Both the position numbers and the translations under genes were made by a program. Shown here piece by piece: positions 5,681 to 8,905 of a DNA stretch of 8,905 bases. Source of the DNA: Methylorubrum extorquens (lineage in GTDB: Bacteria; Pseudomonadota; Alphaproteobacteria; Rhizobiales; Beijerinckiaceae). The DNA is taken from positions 1 to 8,905 of the forward strand of contig JAEUAC010000394.1 of NCBI GenBank assembly GCA_019695455.1, given 5' to 3'. The number at the start of each line of letters is the position of its first letter. The first letter of the stretch is position 1. The notes below the pieces were generated by a model. The model was given only the letters and a program-made list of their open reading frames with translations, had not been told where the DNA came from and ran no database searches.

Positions 5681-5696
5681 CCGGCCCTCAGGCCGG
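5681..5696 (-). terminator. Hairpin spanning the flippase stop codon
   Basis: CCGGCC (5681-5686), loop CTCA, GGCCGG (5691-5696). The loop contains the flippase stop (5688-5690 on the minus strand). The adjacent GCCGGCGCCGGC (5674-5685) is a perfect 12-bp palindrome. Together they could end the minus-strand transcript, although there is no T-tract. Confidence 0.3.
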
Positions 5697-7016
5697 GCGC
5701 CCCGACGGTTCTCCCGCCTGCTCCGTCCGGCCGAGCGCCGCCAGGAGGTCCGCCCGGGGCTCTCCCAGGCGGGCGAGCGCGACCGCGTTGCCGCCGACCC
5801 AGACGGCGAAGCTGACCAGGACCGCCCAGGCCACGCCGATCGGCCCGAAGAAGGGCGACAGCGCCAGCGTCGCGGCCACGTAGGCGGCCAGCGAGGCGAG
5901 GCACAGCGCGGCCGTCGTCTTCTGGGCGCCGGCGAGGTTCAGGAGCTGCGAGCCCGGCCCGGCCGCGGCCCGCATGGCCTGGCTCGCCACCACGATGACG
6001 AGCACGGCGTAGTCGTGCACGAAATCCGGGCCGAACACGCCGAGGATGCGGTCGCCGACGAGCGCGCAGCCGAGCGTCGCCGCGACCGTGATGGCGAAGG
6101 GGAGCAGCGTCGCCCGGCGGACGGCCGCCCGGATCCCGTCGGAATCGCGCGCGATGCGGGCGTCGGCGAGGTCCGGCACGGCCATCTGCTGGGCGACCTG
6201 CACGACGTAGCCGACGAGGAGCGACAGCTTCAGGCAGAGCCCGAACACGGCGATCTCGGAGGATGCGAGGAAGGGCGTCGCGAACAGGATGCCGATGTCG
6301 GCGAAGGTGTTCGTGTAGAGCGACAGCAGGATGAGCGGCCATGCCTCGCGCCGCCAGTGGCGGTGCACCCGGTGGTCGCCCGCCCGCGCCCGCGCCCAGG
6401 GCGGCATGAGGCGTCGCGCGGCGACGAACTGGGCGACCGCGATCGCGCCCGTGACGGCCGTGTAGATCGCCATCACGGCGAGCGGCGAGAGCCGGTGGCC
6501 GATCAGCGCCGCCGCCACCACGAGCACCAGGAAGGCGAGCGGCCGGCCGATCCCCTCCGGCAGGTAGCAGAGCCCGAAGGCCCGGATGGCGCCCGCGAGG
6601 TTCGTGTAGAGCGTGAGGGAGGTCGAGGCGAGGAGGAGCAGGCCCGCCATGCCGTAGGTGAGGCGCTCCTCGAGGCCGAGCCCCGGCAGGAGAGCCGCCC
6701 CGATGCCGACGAGCGCGGCCGCGACGAGCCCGGCCGCGAAGCTGTCGAGCGTCGCCCGCGTGACGAAGCGCCCGAAGGAGCCCTGCCGCGTCTCGGCCCG
6801 GTAGCGGGCGGCGAAGCGGCCGGCGGTCTGCGAGAAGCCGAGGGTGGTGACGTAGCCCGCCACGATGGCGAGCGAGGTCGCCGAATAGAACAGGCCGAGA
6901 CCGCTCGCGCCCAGGAGGCGGGCGAGGACGGCCTGCGTGAGGAAGCCGAGCCCGGCGCCGGCGATGCGCGTGACGGCGATCACGGCCGGCTTCTGCAGGG
7001 CGGTGGAGAGATCCAT
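5688..7016 (-). CDS. Oligosaccharide/polysaccharide flippase (Wzx/MATE-like, MOP superfamily)
   Basis: A 442-residue very hydrophobic inner-membrane protein with about 12 predicted helices (near 11-33, 44-66, 93-112, 120-142, 155-174, 178-199, 224-246, 255-277, 303-322, 334-352, 366-387, 393-415). The N-terminal signature TRIAGAGLGFLTQAVLARLL (16-35), followed by GASGLGLF (36-43), is characteristic of polysaccharide-exporting flippases. A cationic cytoplasmic loop (about 200-223, rich in R/H/K) splits the two six-helix halves. Such proteins move undecaprenyl-linked saccharides across the membrane. No glycosyltransferase, polymerase or chain-length gene lies in the window, so the cargo is unknown. 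The ATG at 7014-7016 has only a weak GGA upstream, and the in-frame region before it contains no ATG, GTG or TTG back to a TAG. It diverges from the GMC gene and converges with the ACP operon. Confidence 0.88.
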   Translation of the reverse strand: MDLSTALQKPAVIAVTRIAGAGLGFLTQAVLARLLGASGLGLFYSATSLAIVAGYVTTLGFSQTAGRFAARYRAETRQGSFGRFVTRATLDSFAAGLVAAALVGIGAALLPGLGLEERLTYGMAGLLLLASTSLTLYTNLAGAIRAFGLCYLPEGIGRPLAFLVLVVAAALIGHRLSPLAVMAIYTAVTGAIAVAQFVAARRLMPPWARARAGDHRVHRHWRREAWPLILLSLYTNTFADIGILFATPFLASSEIAVFGLCLKLSLLVGYVVQVAQQMAVPDLADARIARDSDGIRAAVRRATLLPFAITVAATLGCALVGDRILGVFGPDFVHDYAVLVIVVASQAMRAAAGPGSQLLNLAGAQKTTAALCLASLAAYVAATLALSPFFGPIGVAWAVLVSFAVWVGGNAVALARLGEPRADLLAALGRTEQAGEPSGRPA

Positions 7017-7050
7017 GCGGGGCGGTCCGGAGCCGGGCCGGCGGTCGGAG

Positions 7051-7068
7051 CCGGCGGCGGGCCGCCGG
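7051..7068 (-). promoter_or_regulatory. GC-only hairpin in the flippase 5' leader
   Basis: CCGGCGG (7051-7057), CGGG, CCGCCGG (7062-7068) lies 35-52 nt before the flippase start and could fold in its mRNA leader. It sits in an almost pure G/C tract (about 7020-7080) where such stems arise easily, so a regulatory role is only possible. Confidence 0.2.
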
Positions 7069-7139
7069 GGCCGGGTCGCCGGCGAGGGCGAACCCTACGC
7101 GTCCCCCGCTTAACAAGCCCTCACGCCGATCGCGCACGC

Positions 7140-7158
7140 GTCGACCGGACCGGTCGAC
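7140..7158. promoter_or_regulatory. 19-bp palindrome between divergent flippase and GMC genes (candidate operator)
   Basis: GTCGACCGG-A-CCGGTCGAC has perfect 9-bp arms. TCGACCGG occurs again in direct orientation at 7154-7161, and ACGCGTC is repeated at 7097-7103 and 7136-7142. The spacer between the two divergent starts (213 nt, 7017-7229) should hold both promoters. A dyad of this size suits a dimeric regulator. No confident -35/-10 pair was seen. Confidence 0.35.
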
Positions 7159-7216
7159 CGGCGCCCCGGTCCGTCCTAGAGGTCGGGCAAGCCTGCCGCG
7201 CGCCGGGCGGGCGCCG

Positions 7217-7225
7217 AGGGAGAAG
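7217..7225 (+). promoter_or_regulatory. Ribosome binding site fixing the GTG start of the GMC gene
   Basis: The purine run AGGGAGAAG ends 4 nt before the GTG at 7230, with its AGGGAG core 7 nt away. The frame is open far upstream, but it has no other ATG or GTG close by. Homology begins at the nucleotide-binding strand only a few codons in, so this site decides the start. Confidence 0.65.
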
Positions 7226-7229
7226 ACGC

Positions 7230-8843
7230 GTGGAGGATTTCGGATCCTGGGACGACGTGATCGTCGGGGCCGGGTCGGCGGGCTGCCTGCTCGCGAACCG
7301 GCTCTCCGCCGATCCGAACCGGCGCGTGCTGCTGCTCGAGGCGGGCGGCCGCGACAACTGGATCTGGTTCCACATCCCCGTCGGCTACCTGTTCGCGATC
7401 GGCAACCCGCGGGCGGACTGGCTCTACGCGACGGGCCCCGTGCCGGGACTCGGCGGGCGCGCCCTGCCCTATCCGCGCGGCCGCGTGCTCGGCGGCTCCT
7501 CCGCCATCAACGCCATGATCTACATGCGCGGCCAGGCCGCCGATTACGACGGCTGGCGCCAGCTCGGCCTCGCCGGCTGGGCCTGGGACGACGTCCTGCC
7601 CTACTTCCTCAAGCACGAGGACCATGCCGAGCCGCCGAACGCGCTCCACGCGACCGGCGGCGAGTGGCGCGTCGAGAACCCGCGCGTGCGCTGGCGCCTC
7701 CTCGACGCCGTGCGGGAGGCCGCGGAGGCGGCCGGCATCCGCCGGATCGCCGACTTCAACACGGGCGACAACGAGGGCTCGTCCTACTTCCAGGTGAACC
7801 AGCGCCGCGGCCGGCGCGTGAGCGCGGCGCGCGCCTTCCTGAAGCCGGCGCTCGGCCGGCCGAACCTCCGCGTCGAGACGGGCGTGGAGGTGGACCGGGT
7901 GGAGGCGACCGACGGCCGCGCGAGCGCGGTCCTGTTCCGGCGCGGCGGCAGCCCCTGCCGGGCCGCCGTCACGGGCGAGGTGGTGCTCTCGGCCGGCGCG
8001 GTCGGCTCCCCGCCCATCCTCGAGCGGTCCGGCATCGGCGACGGCGAGCGCCTGCGCGACCTCGGCATCGCGGTGGCCCACCATGCGCCGGGCGTCGGCG
8101 CGAACCTGCAGGACCACCTGCAGATCCGGCCCGTCTACAAGGTGACCGGCGTGCGCTCGCTGAACACCGACTACGCGAACCTCGCGCGCCGCGCCTGGAT
8201 GGGGATCGACTACGCCCTGTTCCGCAACGGCCCGCTGACCATGGCGCCGTCCCAGGTCGGCGCGTTCGCGCGCTCCTCGCCCGACTACGCGACCGCGAAC
8301 CTGCAATTCCACTTCCAGCCGCTGTCGCTCGACAAGTGGGGCGACGGGCTCCACCGGTTCGGCGCCTTCACGGCCAGCGTCTGCAACCTGCGCCCGTCGA
8401 GCCGCGGCTCGGTCCACGCCGCCTCCGCCGACCCGGCGGTGCCGCCCGACATCGCGCCGAACTACCTCGACACGGAGGAGGATCGCCGGGTGGCCGTGGA
8501 CGCGCTCCGGCTGACGCGGCGCATCGTGGCGCAGGCGCCGCTCGCGCCCTACCGGCCCGAGGAATACCTGCCGGGGCCGCTCGTCGAGAGCGAGGCCGAC
8601 CTCCTCGACGCGGCCGCCCGGCTCGGCACCACCATCTTCCACCCGGCCGGCACGGCCGCCATGGGGCCGGAGACCGACCGGATGGCCGTGCTGGACGGGA
8701 GGCTGCGGGTGCGGGGCCTTCGCGGCCTGCGCGTGATCGACGCCTCGGCCATGCCGCGCATCACGTCCGGCAACACGAACTCGCCGACGATCATGATCGC
8801 CGAGAAGGGGGCCGCCATGATGATCGAGGACCGCCGCCGCTGA
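7230..8843 (+). CDS. GMC-family FAD-dependent oxidoreductase (choline/alcohol dehydrogenase-like)
   Basis: A 537-residue flavoprotein from a GTG start. The FAD dinucleotide motif GAGSAGCLLANRLS is at residues 13-26, with LLLEAGG at 34-40. GMC signature 1 runs from GRVLGGSSAINAMIYMRG (84-101) into the ADYDGW segment. Signature 2 is GAVGSPPILERSGIG (256-270), followed by GVGANLQDH (288-296). Near the C-terminus HPAGTAAMG (471-479) supplies the probable catalytic His H471, and GNTNSPT (514-520) supplies N517 as its partner. Length and motif order match bacterial GMC dehydrogenases that oxidise an alcohol to an aldehyde, passing electrons from FADH2 to a quinone or cytochrome. No signal peptide is seen, so a cytoplasmic site is likely. 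Choline is only one possible substrate: no betaine-aldehyde dehydrogenase or betI neighbour is visible. The gene is complete and diverges from the flippase gene. Confidence 0.93.
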   Translation: MEDFGSWDDVIVGAGSAGCLLANRLSADPNRRVLLLEAGGRDNWIWFHIPVGYLFAIGNPRADWLYATGPVPGLGGRALPYPRGRVLGGSSAINAMIYMRGQAADYDGWRQLGLAGWAWDDVLPYFLKHEDHAEPPNALHATGGEWRVENPRVRWRLLDAVREAAEAAGIRRIADFNTGDNEGSSYFQVNQRRGRRVSAARAFLKPALGRPNLRVETGVEVDRVEATDGRASAVLFRRGGSPCRAAVTGEVVLSAGAVGSPPILERSGIGDGERLRDLGIAVAHHAPGVGANLQDHLQIRPVYKVTGVRSLNTDYANLARRAWMGIDYALFRNGPLTMAPSQVGAFARSSPDYATANLQFHFQPLSLDKWGDGLHRFGAFTASVCNLRPSSRGSVHAASADPAVPPDIAPNYLDTEEDRRVAVDALRLTRRIVAQAPLAPYRPEEYLPGPLVESEADLLDAAARLGTTIFHPAGTAAMGPETDRMAVLDGRLRVRGLRGLRVIDASAMPRITSGNTNSPTIMIAEKGAAMMIEDRRR

Positions 8844-8849
8844 GGCGGC
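8833..8849 (+). terminator. Hairpin spanning the GMC stop codon
   Basis: GCCGCC (8833-8838), loop GCTGA containing the stop, GGCGGC (8844-8849). The remaining bases to 8905 are G/C-rich and hold no recognisable gene or T-tract, so terminator function is tentative. Confidence 0.25.
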
Positions 8850-8905
8850 CGAGCCGGCCGATCGAGGCCCGCGCGCGCCGCGCGATCCGGCGGGACCGGC
8901 GTCGC

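Noticed and set aside
5506..7137. 543-codon minus-strand frame overlapping the flippase gene
   Set aside because: The product is Arg/Pro/Ala-rich without membrane or domain pattern, while the other minus frame encodes a clear 12-helix flippase.
6015..7229. Upstream extension of the GMC frame from an ATG at 6015 (would give 942 residues)
   Set aside because: The extension runs antisense through the flippase and has a low-complexity charged sequence. The GMC fold begins just after the GTG at 7230, which has a good ribosome site.
7230..8843. Naming the GMC gene betA (choline dehydrogenase)
   Set aside because: Family motifs are shared by many alcohol dehydrogenases, and no betaine pathway neighbours are present to fix the substrate.
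8859..8872. CGATCGAGGCCCGC, also present at 2167-2180, as a shared intergenic repeat
   Set aside because: With this base composition a few exact 14-base repeats are expected by chance in about 9 kb, and the flanks do not align well.

Overview
The window is very GC-rich (roughly three quarters G+C by eye), gene-dense and codon-biased to G/C in third positions. Gene style (SDR, GMC oxidoreductase and TPP-enzyme paralogues), the rarity of A/T-rich promoter or T-tract terminator sequence, and one composite palindrome of a type I associate with Hyphomicrobiales (Rhizobiales) intergenic repeats suggest a high-GC alphaproteobacterium, perhaps near Methylobacteriaceae. That placement is inference; no rRNA or other marker gene is present.

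Layout. (1) At the left edge is the 3' part of a thiamine-diphosphate-dependent decarboxylase/synthase on the + strand. A strong hairpin follows its stop codon, and then a small Cupin_3-type protein gene. (2) A convergent, structured spacer (2067-2249) separates the cupin gene from a minus-strand GNAT-fold acyltransferase-like gene. (3) Divergent from the GNAT gene is a tightly overlapping three-gene + strand operon: free-standing acyl carrier protein, compact adenylate-forming ligase, and FabG-like short-chain reductase. Overlaps are 14 and 8 nt. (4) A second convergent, hairpin-filled spacer (5535-5687) is followed by a minus-strand 12-helix polysaccharide flippase. (5) Divergent from the flippase is a + strand GMC-family FAD oxidoreductase with a GTG start, complete, ending 62 nt before the right edge.

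How the genes may work together. The clearest unit is ACP + ligase + reductase. The ligase could activate a carboxylic acid as an acyl-AMP and load it onto the phosphopantetheine arm of the ACP, and the reductase could adjust a beta-keto or similar group. The divergent GNAT-like protein is a plausible, unproven acyl acceptor/transfer enzyme. No ketosynthase, thioesterase or glycosyltransferase lies in the window, so the product is unknown. One hypothesis is acyl decoration of an exported saccharide, which the flippase would fit. The TPP enzyme, cupin and GMC oxidoreductase have no demonstrated link to this unit.

No tRNA, rRNA, CRISPR array, transposase or integrase is visible. The most useful items to follow up are the ACP/ligase/reductase/GNAT module, the composite palindrome at 2184-2232, and the possible translational-control arrangements in front of the cupin and GNAT genes.
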